Shown piece after piece: positions 11,836 through 24,775 of a stretch of DNA of 64,000 bases. The stretch is from positions 16,448,650 through 16,512,649 of the forward strand of contig NC_134026.1 in the NCBI RefSeq assembly GCF_964204645.1, given 5' to 3'. The number at the start of each line of letters is the position of its first letter. The first letter of the stretch is position 1. The notes beneath the pieces are model-generated. The model did not search any database. It was not told the origin of the DNA and was given only the letters and a program-made list of their open reading frames with translations. The DNA is from Tubulanus polymorphus. Taxonomy: Eukaryota > Nemertea > Palaeonemertea > Tubulaniformes > Tubulanidae. The position numbers were made by a program, and so were the translations under genes.

Positions 11836-14565
11836 TATACCGTAATACATTATATATGATCCTATACAAGTATAATAGTCAATATTGGTGGTACTTTAAA
11901 CATCTAAATAATAGAATTATAGTATTTTCTAAATTCTGGGTGGAGGAATTTTGGACACATATGAGGGTATTCTGGGTGGATGGATTATGGGTGTGGGATT
12001 TTGGACGGAGGTATATTTTGGGCGGAGGTATTATGGGCGTATCCTGTCAAGAATATTTCAAAGCACGATGTTTCTCCAATTTAATTCATTTGCAATGAGA
12101 CTGAAATATGTTTGAACTTTTTAATTAAATCTTTCGTTGCGATAAATTCTTAAGGATAAAATAAATTGTAAGAATTAATGAGAGTAAAAACTTTTATTTG
12201 TAATATCTTTAGATTCGAACTGGAATATTTTTGAACTGCGGACTCTTGTTAACTTGTGGTATATTTCAGCTGTGCGATGCCATGAATTATTAGAAATAAT
12301 GTACTTTTGATATTACATATTTTAGATTCAAGCTAGTGTAATATATTTGAAATGTGCGATGAACCCCTTACTGAGCTGTGCAATAACTACATGTATATGA
12401 ACTAATTTAGTATCAATGAAACGTTAATTTGTAGTATGTTTTAATTCAAATAGCATAGTTTGTATGGGCATATTGATATCCTTATGGTGTTCGACAGTAA
12501 AATATGAATAAATTGGATAGACGTATCAATAATACGAATTAATTGACCTTAAGATTGTGTCTACTTATAATCCCTTCAAAGGGAGGGCATTACGTACTTT
12601 GAAGAATTGGCGATTTTTACCGACGGGATATTTTCTCAGGGGATTTTTACCGCTAACCCTTAGCAATGCACTGTAACGAACAATTTACCTTGTTTTGCTA
12701 AATTAACTACTTGTAATCAATTCGCTATAGAACTGTGGTCGATCCTAACAAAGAGTCCGGCCTGCTATTCTAAACTTCAGTGGACAAAAATCTCTTTTTA
12801 AAAATTATATTGCTAAGATATTCCTGGTCTTCATCCTTCAGCATGAACTCTAGATTTTGGGCCTGGGTATATTTCGGATTAATTAAATGGTATCATGTGG
12901 TTTGGCGGAGGTATTATCCCCCGGTTTCACGCATAAAACAAAGAGAAAAAAAATATTTTCAAACATAGGTCATCGCATTATAGAAATTGAACGGTTGACA
13001 AGTTGTATTAAATCTCTATAGATGAAACACTTTTAAGGAAAACGCATTATGTTTGTAGTTTCTATGTATCTACTATTGACTGTGCGCCTCGGGTTCAGTC
13101 AACGCGTCGTCATCTACATGATTGAAATATTTGATAGTGTCGTAAATTCATACAAGCGAATAATTTGTTGTTTCCAAAGGTTTTTGTTACCGGCTCGTCT
13201 ACACGGTAATGGTCGAAATTCCCCGGTAAAATCCCCTAATAATACCCATTAAAGAGCTTATGATTTGCTGCCGCTGGCATGTTTTCGTTTGTATTGCAAA
13301 ATGATGTTCAAAATAACTGGAATCGTTTTAAAAGGATTTCTGTGAAGATAAGATTTTCAATTTTTCCCCACACGTCAACAAGTGCCTTTCAAATCGAGAT
13401 TCATGCGTAGAAACGATTGTAGCAATTTTTCAGTTTTATTTATTTATGGTTTGATACGTCAAGATTTCAGTAAGAAGGGCAACATCATCGTTTATGTCAG
13501 CGAAGCTTGGTGTACAAGCAAGCTGACAAGAACAAGCCACTGAATTTTATCGGGTTAGGCTTTGTATAGCTCATTATCTATAGAAAGTCAGTGATTAAGT
13601 CCTAAGTAAATATTGCTCGATTAAAAAGAATTAATTAGTCGATGAACAATGTACAAGCGATGACAGGCCTATGAGGCACCTGTAAATCAAAAATGTATTT
13701 CACGGATTCCGCTGTGCGATGCGATAAATCATTGAAACTTTTAATTTCAAATATCTTTGAAATACTATTTGAAATTTGAAATATTATTTTAATCAATGAT
13801 TGTTTATGGAAAATGAATACATATTTACAAATTTGAAACAAATGAAGTAGCATAAAAAAAATATTTTCATATCATCAATTTCAATTACAGGTCCGAACTA
13901 TAGCGACCGTGCTCGTTCCCGTGGTCGACCATTTCCAGACCAGTTCCGACTAACTGACATTTCAGTTTCACTTAGTTCGTCACTCGGCGACTAAGTCCGG
14001 CCGAAGTTAGCATTGGGAGTGATTGGAGTCACCATCCCCACTAGCCGCACAGAAAATCGTAGCCATTCGAGATACTGCCAAAAGCAGAATAAAGACGTCC
14101 TTCTCACTTACAACAAGCCACCATTGACCACAATCACTCGCCAGGGCAGCCTGAGATTCAGGTCTTCCATAAAACACCGCGTTCACGTTTAATGGTATTG
14201 CAGGCATTTGATATTTTACACTAACTCTGGAACTCATAAACTTGAGGACTCAGGATGTAATGAACCCGAGAACTCATGAGCTCAAGATTTCGTCCCAGGG
14301 CTTCCATAAAAGATGTTTGCATTGTATTCCCGCGTCCCCTCGTAAAATATTAAGAAAAAGAAACGACTGTATGATTTCTAACAAAATCTCCACCCCACTA
14401 TCCAATTTGTAACTCTATCGAATGAAAAATTGGATTGAAGTGCAATGACCTGACCTAAACACCCGTATTTCACTGTACAATTCCAAGTCGGGAATGTGAA
14501 ATAAGATTTTTATTGCTTGTCCAAGGATTAAGCAGTTGTATGTAGCTGCGTTCCAGGTCAACATA
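11836..14565. other. Non-coding stretch with scattered repeat words
   Basis: I see no supported gene here. The word ATTTTGGGCGGAGGTATTATG near 12,016 has an inverted relative at about 7,998-8,025 on the other side of the LINE. GGGATTTTTACCG near 12,640 has an inverted relative near 13,219-13,235. These may be ends of older elements, but target duplications were not found. Confidence 0.4.
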
Positions 14566-15261
14566 CTGGGCCGTTTGCTCAAAGGTTGGTTAAACTCTTA
14601 ACCGTCGATTAAATCTCTAACGATTGGTTTAACTCTGACCTGTCGGTAAGATTGGGTTGCTCAAAAATTTAACCAATGGTTATATTCCCTAACCATTGGT
14701 TAACGTTGAATCACTTATGGGGCAATGTTAAGTTCTTAACCAATGGTTAAAATCGCCGACGTAGTTTTTTATTGCCTACATTTGGCTACAGCAAGAGTTA
14801 ATCTACAGCGATTCGAGCATGTAACTCAATTCTCGGATGAATGTTTTAGAGAAAGAAGATTGCATTTTGAAAGGGATTGGATAAATTTTATACCTGAACT
14901 TTTACGTGAGGAGCCACAGATAGAAGTCATGCTAGGATATTACCTTTCCACCAAGTAGTATAGATAACGTTGACATTTTTTTCCTTTAGAATTGGTTATC
15001 AAATTTCCTAGTCATTATCGATCAAAACAGACTCCATTTTTATGATGTGAGTGATCAATTTCAAAGTGAGAGTGGACAAAATAAAAAGAGGTTAACCAGT
15101 GGATAATGATTAAACGACGGTTTAAGGAAGTTTAACCACCGGTTTGCAAACCGCAACCTAACCGAGGTTTCGAGCAACTGCATTTAGCTAGTGGTTAACT
15201 AACCGGTAGTTAAGAACTTATCCACCGGTTATCTAAACCAACCTTTGAGCAACTGCCCCTG
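14566..15261. mobile_element. Harbinger-like non-autonomous element (MITE)
   Basis: The left end reads CTGGGCCGTTTGCTCAAAGG-TTGGTT. The reverse complement of the right end reads CAGGGGCAGTTGCTCAAAGG-TTGGTT. Subterminal regions at both ends are packed with TTAACCAATGGTTAA-type palindromes. The 71-codon frame at 14,743-14,958 has no recognisable domain. The termini resemble the Harbinger-type end at 6,714. The target duplication is not clear. Confidence 0.65.
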
Positions 15262-15359
15262 GGCCCAGTTCCACAGTTCTGAGTTAAGATTAGACTCTGG
15301 GTTAAAACATCGAAAATGAACTAACTTTAACTCTTACTCATGACTGTGGAACTGGGTCC
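15261..15359. mobile_element. 100-bp MITE
   Basis: GGGCCCAGTTCCACAGT at the left and ACTGTGGAACTGGGTCC at the right form near-perfect 17-bp inverted ends around about 65 bp of AT-rich sequence. It abuts the previous element. It is a typical miniature inverted-repeat element without coding sequence. Confidence 0.65.
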
Positions 15360-15409
15360 AGGATGTTAAAGTTATCCTGTTTCTCGGAGCTTTTCTACGT
15401 GCATAAGTG

Positions 15410-16248
15410 AGTAATGGGAAATATGGGATTTCATACCAGAGGGCGAGAGGGCGTCAAATCACTCATTACCACTATTTTTTTTTTCCCAATAAATTGGAGA
15501 CAGAAATTAAATCGGTGTTTCTAAAATGTTTCTAATTAAATGGATGAAAATATATTAAATCTTATTAAATCTTATTTACAGAAATCAAGAGAAAATGAAA
15601 TCTATTATAATGGTCTCAGGATTAGTTTCATTTTACTCACACTTTACTCACACATTATATAACTTAATATCTAATTCATTCTACTCACACTTTTAGTATT
15701 AATAAATCTAAATCATTTTTACTCACACTTTACTCACACTTTTAGTATTGAAAAATCTAAATTATTTTAACTCACACTTTACTCACACTTTTAGTATCTT
15801 AAAGTCTAAATTATTTTACTCACACTTTTAGTATTGAAAAATCTAAATTATTTTTACTCAATTTTACTCGCACCTTAATCATTGAACAATTTTATCATTT
15901 TCTTAACGCTTTTATATTAACAAGTTTGATTATTTTTGGAAAAAAGCAAAAAAAAAAAAATTTTTTTAAAATCTTTAAACTTATTTTTATTTTTTAATTA
16001 GCTGATATTTTATCTCAATATTTAGTTTTTATCTTTTCTAATTTTGATATTTTATGTTCAATTTCTTTTGTAACATCGACTAACTTTTTTTGTATCAAAT
16101 TGTTTTTTTTTGCTGGTTTTATTCTGTTATTTATTGCCGCTAAGAATGCTTTTCTGTCTCCTATTTATTAGGAAAAAGATTACTAGTGGTGATGAGTGAT
16201 TTGACGCCCTCTCGCCCTCTGGTATGAAAGCCCACATTTCCCATTACT
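15410..16248. mobile_element. 839-bp inverted-repeat element with a satellite core and 6-bp target duplication
   Basis: TAAGTG flanks the unit at 15,404-15,409 and 16,249-16,254. The inverted ends are about 65 bp: AGTAATGGGAAATATGGG at the left, and the reverse complement of the right end reads AGTAATGGGAAATGTGGG, both followed by TTTCATACCAGAGGGCGAGA. Between them, 15,640-15,870 holds tandem units built on ACTCACACTTTTAGTATTG plus an AAATCTAAATTATTTT block. No transposase is present. The 6-bp duplication rules out hAT, Mutator and Tc1 but leaves several families possible. Confidence 0.8.
15640..15870. repeat. Tandem repeat (ACTCACACTTT units)
   Basis: Four to five imperfect units of roughly 55-60 bp repeat the words TTACTCACAC and TTTTAGTATTGAAAAATC, wholly inside the inverted-repeat element at 15,410-16,248. 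Satellite-like cores inside non-autonomous elements are known in invertebrates; here it is seen directly. Confidence 0.8.
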
Positions 16249-16358
16249 TAAGTGGAACGACTAACTCGGATTTCCTCCAACGTAATCGAAGCTAAAGATT
16301 TTCATGCCAAGACGGTGATAACTTTTATTTCTTATTCGTTTACATTTCAACAATCAAG

Positions 16359-18553
16359 ATGAAGAAGAACTTAAGGTATTGAAAAGGCAATATCCGGAAC
16401 CGAAGATGTTAAATACATATATGAAGCGTGGGATGTATCGTATGTTAAAACAATATTCTGTTCTTGAAGACCGACAAAAACGCATGAGATATCTTGCATC
16501 GCTAATTAACAATACAACAACCACTGACGTAACCGGCGAAGAGGTAACTGGGTATATTGTGTTTAAATTGGTTATCCGGTATGTGCTATAATTTTGTTCA
16601 ATATATATGTCGTATGTTGAATTCCCCATCTTACATATTTCCACAGCCAACTAAACTTGACAAGAGAATGCAAGCACAGGAAATGAGCAGTAAATTACAA
16701 AATGAGCCTGAAAAATCAGGTGATCCTTCGGAGCTTATATCTGACCTTGGAGAAATCCTCGCTGCCGCACCAGGTAATGATCAAATTGAGAAACATGATA
16801 AAATCCTGATCGTTGATATATGTTCACGGATCTGTGGATCCGTTCTAAGATATGCCCTTCTAGCATATTTGAAATATGAAATTAATTGAAGGACAGGCTA
16901 TTTATAATTTGTGAAGCTGCCGCGTCAAGCCCAATGGGGCTCTTGTTTAACTTCATCATGAAATTACCGCCACCTCAATTTAATTCAGTCGACGTGAACT
17001 TCGACGGTCATGTTCATACGGCTCTTTTATTAATTCGTTTAGATTATTTTTAATTTTTATTATAACATATATGTGCCTATGCTGATTATTTGGACCAAAA
17101 GAATCTTATTGGTACCGGTACTGGACGGCCGTAAAATTATAATAATTTCAAAGGAATTTGAACCGGTACTTGTTTGGTCGTAGGATTTCATGTTTGCAAC
17201 CATCTACAACTACGGTCCGACACCGCGAACGTGCTCAATATTTATCTGATAATATTCGTTTCTGAAGTTTTCAAAAAGTCGATGAACTTCGATAACCGAA
17301 GTTTGCCTAGTAGAAATAGACATTAGGTACCTGGTCTCTTTCACCCCACTTGATTCTGACTTCTTCTACAGGTGGCAGCCAGGGCCACCTTCGGTTATCT
17401 GAGTTAGTCGAGTATAGTCGAACTAAACGAAACCGAATGTCCGATAGTCGGAACTATATTCCGGGAAATAGTTCGAAAATCAAGCGCATTCGGTTATTAG
17501 TTCCGACCACTAGTCGACTAGATACGAAAACCGAATTTGGCCCAGTCAACGGTATCGTAATATAATAATTCCATATAAAATTGCCTGCAAATAATGGGAT
17601 TCGAACCTAACTCGTTGCATCGATAGGTCCGGTGCCCTGTCCGACAGTGGGTATCCCCGTGGGAAAACCCGTTTACTATTTAAAGAAAAAATGAAGAAAT
17701 TCCGCGTTTTTGGAATCCGCGATTCAGTCTTTCCGCGATATGACAACACCGCATCTCCATCAGTATATCCTTACAACCATATGCAGTAAATTTGATTCGT
17801 GCCTAAAATTTATTTGTTCAATACACATGATAGAACCAATTAACTACCGGTACGCCTGCGATCCATGAATTTCCAGTGTACAGTTTTGTACTGGACTACG
17901 TATTCTTTTCATTAAAAGTCGAACCATTTTGCCTGGTGTTTGCATAAAACTGCCCGTGTTAACACGAACGGGAAAGTCCACTCTGACTCCGTGACTATTC
18001 GCTTATAGGTATATGTAATTAAGTACCGGCAATATGTGACTTGAAAAAACTTTAATACGCAGTCAGTAGGTTATATTTCTGCCTTGCCTGCCTTTTTATA
18101 ACCATTTTTGGAAATTTCAATCTTTATTGAATATCGAAGGCCTCACCGGTCGATCAAATGCTAGAAGAAACTTAGCAGCTACCCGTCGCCAACAACTCAT
18201 GGATGAAGACGTAAGTACTATTGATAATAATAGTTAATTTCAAGTTTATTCTGATATTCGCTGTTATGTCTTAATTTCTATGAATATTTTCATAGTTACT
18301 TATCAAAATCATAAATGATTGTGATAAGTTATTAAGAAGATTGATATCAAGTTACGATATCAATTGGAGGTGCCCGACGATGCAAATCGCTCGTATATTC
18401 GGGTCACCCAGATCGCACTCTCCACACCATATGTCACGAAAGAAAATTCTGATCAAGAAATGTGAAAAATTGTTAGAGTATGTTCTTGGATTTCAAGCGA
18501 ATTGTTTAAGGAAGATTTCATATCAGTATTCCAATTTGCCAGTTCAAGGATAA
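16359..18553 (+). CDS. Unrecognised spliced gene, four 3' exons
   Basis: Four exons join with matching phases and consensus sites: 16,359-16,543 (after CAATCAAG, donor GTAACT), 16,647-16,773 (acceptor TTTCCACAG, donor GTAATG), 18,140-18,210 (donor GTAAGT) and 18,296-18,553 (acceptor TTTCATAG, stop TAA). The first exon is entered in phase 1, so upstream exons are missing or lie elsewhere. The product starts DEEELKVLKRQYPEPKML, is rich in Lys, Arg, Met and Gln, has a charged helical look (ED-RQKRMRYLASL, LDKRMQAQEMSSKL), and ends SYQYSNLPVQG. There is no signal peptide, membrane segment or catalytic motif that I recognise. Four compatible splice junctions argue for a real gene, although the exact model is inferred from sequence only. 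Confidence 0.55.
17580..17660 (-). repeat. tRNA-like SINE relic
   Basis: On the - strand GGTTCGAATCCC (17,596-17,607) is a perfect polymerase III B box. It is preceded by a degenerate A-box-like GGACAGGGCACCGG about 40 bases upstream. No complete cloverleaf can be drawn, so this is more likely a tRNA-derived SINE remnant than a tRNA gene. It lies in an intron of the gene at 16,359-18,553. Confidence 0.45.
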
Positions 18554-20834
18554 CTTCGATCGCTCCTACTTAATATAAATTGTTCGCTTTGAGTTGAGTA
18601 TATATTGACAGTCCTGTTTCTGAGTTCTTGATTGTATTGAGCGTTTTGTACTTATTACCGGACGGTTAATTTTGGGTATTTGTTTCGGGCCGATCGTCTT
18701 CTTCGTCTGTATGATCAGTAAAGTACAATTGAAAGTGCTTCGTCTGCGTTTCGATGTCAATATAGCTTTCTTCTCCATTCTTCTGATCTCTATTTAACAT
18801 CGACCAGACATTTCTCGGGTTATTCGACAGTAACGTACGTAGATCGTGATGGAAATTTATAACGCGTTATTTCTCTTATTTTTGCGCAGTTGTTTTGTAC
18901 GCGTTACACGCAACAATATTTGACGATTCTTGCCTATTTCGATCTTACAATGAATATTCCTTATTTTTCTGTATTCGCGTCTTCTACGGTTGCATTCGGG
19001 TACCGAACCAAACCTTGTTACCCTGTTGTGGCAACCTAGGTTTCTTTCGAGATACCGGCTTAATTTTACGGGAACAGTCACCAAGCAAATTAGGCATATT
19101 GCGCAACAGATTCTCAATTGCTTATCTATCTGCTTCGGTGCCTATGTTCATGGGCGACAATCCCCGCCAAAAAATGATGTTTTGTTTCACGTAGCGAAAA
19201 ATTATGTCATCCTGGTTATCCGGAAATAATTCTTTCAACGTTCAGCTGTTTCGACGTTTCGACCAGCAGTTAATACGATCTTCTTTAAATGACGATAATT
19301 GGGGAACACGGAAATAGTTCGCCTTTTAACTGAGAGAGCGTTGTTTTCTATCGGCCACAGCAGATCTCCTCACAACGCATGCGCAGCGGAAGTAAACAAA
19401 CACACTTTGCTGGTGGTGCAGTAGTGCTAGATAGTAAACAATAGGTGGTGTCGATTTCTATCCATCAGAGCAGGATCGTTTAACTGCTGTGGATAGAAAG
19501 TAGGTTTCCTTTCGATTTTCTATCCGTCAGAGCGGGATCGTTTTACTAGTTGTGATGGATAGAAATTGGGTTTCTTTTCGATCATTTAACCGTCCAGAGA
19601 AGGATCTATAATACAGGCTTTTAAAAGCTTTAAAGGCTTTTATAATTTTGATCGGTTGGTTTTCGTTCAACATACATATTCCAATTATTTCAAAAGTATT
19701 TTTTGCGTATTTACTGGCAAATTCATTTCTTTTTTCCTTTTGAATGATTTTTAAGTTTTGCAAATTATTTCCGGGTTTCTCGGGATGACGTTATTTACAT
19801 TTACCCGGCGTCAGCTACTGACATTTCGGCGCATGACTTCGCGGCGCAGAGATGTCTTCGCGACGCAGATTTGTCTTTATCGCGGCTTTATTACTACGCG
19901 TAACTCAACACAGTCTTTTTGGCGGGGATTGTCGCCCATACATGTTGCGTTGATTCGTGCTTCATGGCAATCGATTTCGTTATCAGGCAGATTTTCTATA
20001 TATATACATGTTTTATGATAAAAATGGCGGTGACCATGTTGGACGATAACTTATTGTGCGCTGAACGTGCGTGACCCAGCCCTGGCAGTGGTTGTCTCCG
20101 CAGTGATCTCCGTCGCTCTACGATCCTAGTGTGTAACCGATCACCCAGACACGTTCACTCAAATTTGCGTGACTTTTGCCAACCGGTTGGCATTTTTGTC
20201 CGTATTCAAACTGTGATATCTCAGCAAATAAACAACCGATTTTGATAAATTAACTATCTGCAATAACCTTAAGACGACTTACGTTTGTTCATTATATGAT
20301 TTTGACGATAGATCTGATTTTATTACGATTAATTTTAAGATACAAAAATGATGTCCCGTTAAGCTCGATGTATTGTTGCTAACAACGCCTAGTAACAATG
20401 CCTAGTTTCAAAGTGAAAAAGTGATGTCGTTTTTGCTATTTCTGTATTCATATCGCACCAGGCATTGGCTAAGATGATGGATAATCCAAATGAATATATT
20501 GATAAACTGAATGTGGGAGGTTTGTAATGCTAGTCTATTTTCACAATCGGTTTGCTGGTGGTTTAAAGTCACAGGTGATTTAAAAGTATTGAGAAAATGT
20601 TGTTCGTGTCTTTGCATAGTGTCTGTGATACAACAGACGCTAAGGTTCTAGGTGAAGTTCCTTAGTGTATCCGTGTGTACGCGCGTCACTGTTTGTCGCA
20701 TCTGGCTTTCGCGCACTGCGGCTCATTTATTGAAATTGTAGCCCTCTGAAATACCAGTTAATCACGATGCCCACGGGCCCATGGGACCCCGGTCTTATTT
20801 TTGTGTTGGTAATATTTATATATGTCATTTCCAG
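18554..20834. other. Non-coding stretch
   Basis: I see no supported gene. It contains the tandem repeat at 19,450-19,606. Both strands have only short frames without motifs. Confidence 0.5.
19450..19606. repeat. About 66-bp tandem repeat, 2.4 units
   Basis: The words TCTATCC.TCAGAG.GGATCG and TGGATAGAAA..GGGTTTC recur three times in order, the last unit partial. No coding capacity is seen. Confidence 0.6.
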
Positions 20835-20984
20835 CTGAGCGATACTGTCACTACCCCTTCAGCGATACAGCATAAAAGTACCCATGATCATATTAAAGAG
20901 CCGCCTAGATTACTGGGACCACGATGGGAGCTTCCAACCTACGAATCTACAATCGCGAGCCGATTGAGGGATATGTGGAGACAG
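20835..20984 (+). CDS. Candidate isolated exon, product unknown
   Basis: A 150-bp open stretch sits between a good acceptor (CATTTCCAG) and a donor (ACAG then GTGACT), phase 0 at both ends. The translation (LSDTVTTPSAIQ... to ASRLRDMWRQ) has no motif I recognise. No partner exon was found, so this is weak evidence for a gene. Confidence 0.25.
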
Positions 20985-23900
20985 GTGACTGGAATATTCC
21001 GCCGAAGAACCGTTTCGGTAAACCCGGATATATAAGTGCCACCCGGGCCGTCAGGTGGCCGTTGCACAATCTGCCCCGGATCAACAATATTTGTTAGCGA
21101 TTACTTATTGAGATTAAATATTTTCATCGTATTGATGTGCATATAGTTATGGCAGGCTAATTTCTATTCAAATCTGCGGCTATGTCAATGTTTGTCATCG
21201 TTTATTATCGTAGGGAACTCTAAACACGGGTAACTGTCAAGTAGATTTGGAGAGTTCCTCAAAACCCTGTTTATAAGAATCGAAACGATATGTATCAATA
21301 TGTATATGTCTAGTAACAGTCAATCTCGCTTAACTCGTCGTCGGTTAATTCTTAAAACTACCTCATTCGTTTAGAAATAAAAGGTCTCAATGTTTCCTTT
21401 GTCATTGCTTTAGATAATTCGCACTTCGTAATTCATCGCCGTTTCCACGGTCTCTTAACAAGAATTGAAAATGCGAAGCATAATTCGTTTTTCATTGTTC
21501 CGCCTGCAGCGGCTGGCAGTGATTGGTAAACAATATCGATTACTGGTAAGTCATTGCTACTGAGCGTGCCACAGCCACGCGACGTATTTTCCCGCCATTT
21601 AACAATGAATAGCCGTGGCACGCGGCGCTTGTATCAATGCCAATGGAAACAATTTTTAGCAAGTTTTTTATTCGTAGTTTATACGAATTAATAGATAGAT
21701 CGTTAATTCTTCGAATTATACATAATTCATAGAAAATATACGATTATTACGTATAATCCGTATAGTGTCTAATTCGTGCAAAAACCACGGACCCATGAGT
21801 ACGAATACAGCGAGGTGGACTGTTCTTGTCCGAAATGATGCTTCATCTAAAAGGGCCACTTTTCGAAGCAAAACATCGATAAAAAGTCACACAATGATGA
21901 AGATTGTCCTCTCAATCCTCTCAATGTGTTGTTTATGTGGCAAAGTTATTCATTTTCTGCTGCTGAAAATGGAAAGGTGGAGATTCGTTTTCGAAAAGAC
22001 GTGCGGAGGTAAACCTTTGATTTGAATTAACCTAGTTCAGTCGTCTAGGATTCTTCAAATACGTCCTCGTACATCTCAATTTCCCATTTACTAATCAATT
22101 TTACGCATTTGGCTCTACAAATTCATAAGGATAGTGACGAGTGCAATGAATCGCGAAAGACAAACACAAAAGTAAAACATAAGTCCGACAATCACGAAAT
22201 CGAAAAATGTTTTGAAACATCGTAACGTTAAAGTTTATCAAGAGTCCGAATTTTCGGTTTTTCGACTAAAAACCATTTTCAAGGAATAACTCGAAAAACA
22301 ACATGGCGAGGTAAATATACAACGATACACACTATTGCACACTAAACTACTGGGTGTAAATGACCAGATAGGAGATTTACTGGTAGACTCAACTACAGTA
22401 GACTCCTCTCGAATTGAGTTTTGTTTTATAATTTTGTCAAAATCCAACTGGAATTCCGCTTAACTTGTTGATTTTTTATCTGGTCCCAATGAATTCAAGT
22501 TGAGCGGATTTTACTGTCTATGGCACCAAGTTGCTGTTAAGCGGGAAAACTGTCAATTTCTCGGAATTATTTCTATTTACAGACGCGTTCATATAGACGA
22601 GTGTGTGTTTTGCACGACAGGCAACATACACAACTGAAATCCAGGCATCATCTTAGGGGCTGACCCAGCCTACTGCTACTACCGCTTGAGCGGTACCATG
22701 ATTGTAGAAAGGCCCCTCTTTTTTCACTTTTCGATCATTTACAGTGTTCACGTGAACCTGCGGTATTGTCTACCGTTTTACTTCCGGGTTTAATTTTAAG
22801 ATCTAAAATTGTATTTCAATATCGATATCTGTGAAATCTTTAATTGATTTGGTTTTTGGGAGGAATATTTTTATTTGCACTACAGAAAATATCAATGACA
22901 ATTGTGCAAAGTCCGGGAAATGTAGCTTTTTCTCAATTCGGATGGATGACCTTGATATGCTAATTAGCCATGTGCTCGAACTGCAAACTCAATCAAATTT
23001 TATTCTGCATAAATATCAAATCCAATTCAATTTTACTTTATTGAACAAGCTAAAACAGCAATTCCAATTCAATTGTTTTATTGAGCAAAGTTCAGAAAAT
23101 TCAATTGTATTCAGCATTCAAATCAATACGACCAAGGCAAAAGATCTATCTGAGGTATTTGTTCCTGCCAGCTCCAGTTGCTGTCTGTGCTAGTTACGAA
23201 AACACGATTGAATTGTGTAAATTATTAGCCTGGGATTGACACGTATGAGCTGGGGTGTATTTGGACAAACTTAACCCACAGAATGCATCATTTGCCATTT
23301 TATGAGTAGCTGACAGGCTGGCCATAGTGCCCCTTTGGGCTCTTGTTCTTTAATGTAAAAATGTAATATTTTGTGGATGCAGAGAATTAGGACTTGATCC
23401 GCCCGAATTGACTCAGATTGGACCTTATTCACAAACGCCACGCAAGCAAATCCTCCCTTAAGTCCAAATTTGCGAAAATCTCCGTATTCACTAAAATCCA
23501 CGCAAATATTTTCCTCGCAAATTCATAAATATTTCCCGCAAATCTGCGTGGACTAAGGGGCACCCCTAAACGCTCAATTTTCCACGCAAATAATTTTTCG
23601 TGGCTTTTTAAAGTGAAATTACGTGAATGATTGATATTTTGCAACGAACGAACGATTTTATAGACCGGTACCCTACTAACTTTTTCCGGAACCCAACTGG
23701 GATCCATTGTTAGTTGAGACTCTATTCATCTATTTGCCGTATGGTGGCCAGACTTCGTCGTTATATCACCTATACATAATTATTTTATTAAGGAAAGGCT
23801 TTTGAATTAAATTTTTGATGTATTCTCGAATTCCAAAATCATGAAATCGATCATATGTTAAGAAAGGTTCATGTGTCCATTCCCCATCATGGATAATGAA

Positions 23901-24471
23901 TGTTTGAAATGTTATGTTAATTCAAATATGATGATTGTTGCTTTGATGATAAATCAAATCAAATACAAATTTTTTTCAACGAGGTCACTTCAAGAATCCA
24001 GTTATGGAGGCGGTAAAATTAGATATTGATGCAATATATCAATCTGCAATCGAAGTTTTACATTTGGAATGGTTCGGTTGCGTGAAAAATTGCGAATCAC
24101 TTTTTGCGAGGAGTTTTTTTAGTGAATACCACGCAACGCAAAATTATTTTCATCACAAATGGTCTCGCAACGCAAATCCATGCGAACTTGCATAACGTTA
24201 ATGATGTGCCCCAGAGTCCTAGAAATTCCAAATTTTCTATGACATAGGTGCCCTTCCACAGCTTTTTTTGGGGGGGGGGGGAGGTGGAGGATCAGCTGTG
24301 AATGAGCGCTTGTATACACACAATCTGGTCACGTGCTTCAATTAAAATTATTCACGAGCCGTATTTGAATTATTCAAGATAAAAAGGAACTAGTCTTCCA
24401 TCTAGTAGATTTACAAATTAATCTAAAAAGATAGCAAGAAAATGTTTGTCTAAATCATAATACATGCACTA
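20985..24471. other. Non-coding stretch
   Basis: I see no supported gene. The longest frame (22,831-23,193, 120 aa) is rich in Asn, Gln, Phe and Ile and sits in AT-rich sequence with no domain. At 23,430-23,600 and 24,080-24,190, words such as CACGCAAAT and CTCGCAA recur in both orientations and may be the ends of an old inverted-repeat element. Confidence 0.4.
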
Positions 24472-24775
24472 TAAAGCCCAACGCACACGGCAAAACATTC
24501 GTTCCGCCGAAAGTGAAAACACGTCTTTCACAAAACGTTTTTCGTAAAACGTTTTGCCCGCAAACGATAAAACGTTCAACGCACATGGGACGAAAAACGT
24601 TTTCGACTACACAAAACGTTTTTCGCAAATCAAGCAGTGCTTGTTTCGCGAAAAACGTTTTTCAGTTCGGCGTTTTGTGTTTTGCCTCCCCCGCACACGG
24701 CATAACAAAAAACATCGAAAACGTTTTTTTCACGAGGAAAAAACGTTTTTTCGGTGCCGTGTGCGTTGGGCTTTA
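24472..24775. mobile_element. 304-bp inverted-repeat element built of AAAACGTTTT words
   Basis: The ends are inverted repeats (TAAAGCCCAACGCACACGGC and GCCGTGTGCGTTGGGCTTTA). The interior repeats the self-complementary word AAAACGTTTT, often as AAAACGTTTTTCG, at least six times, so the whole unit can fold on itself. The frames inside (24,513-24,781) only reflect these words. The flanking duplication is too short to identify. Confidence 0.75.

Noticed and set aside
22831-23193. 120-codon frame on the + strand
   Set aside because: AT-driven composition, no domain, no splice-compatible partner and no repeat relative to show conservation.
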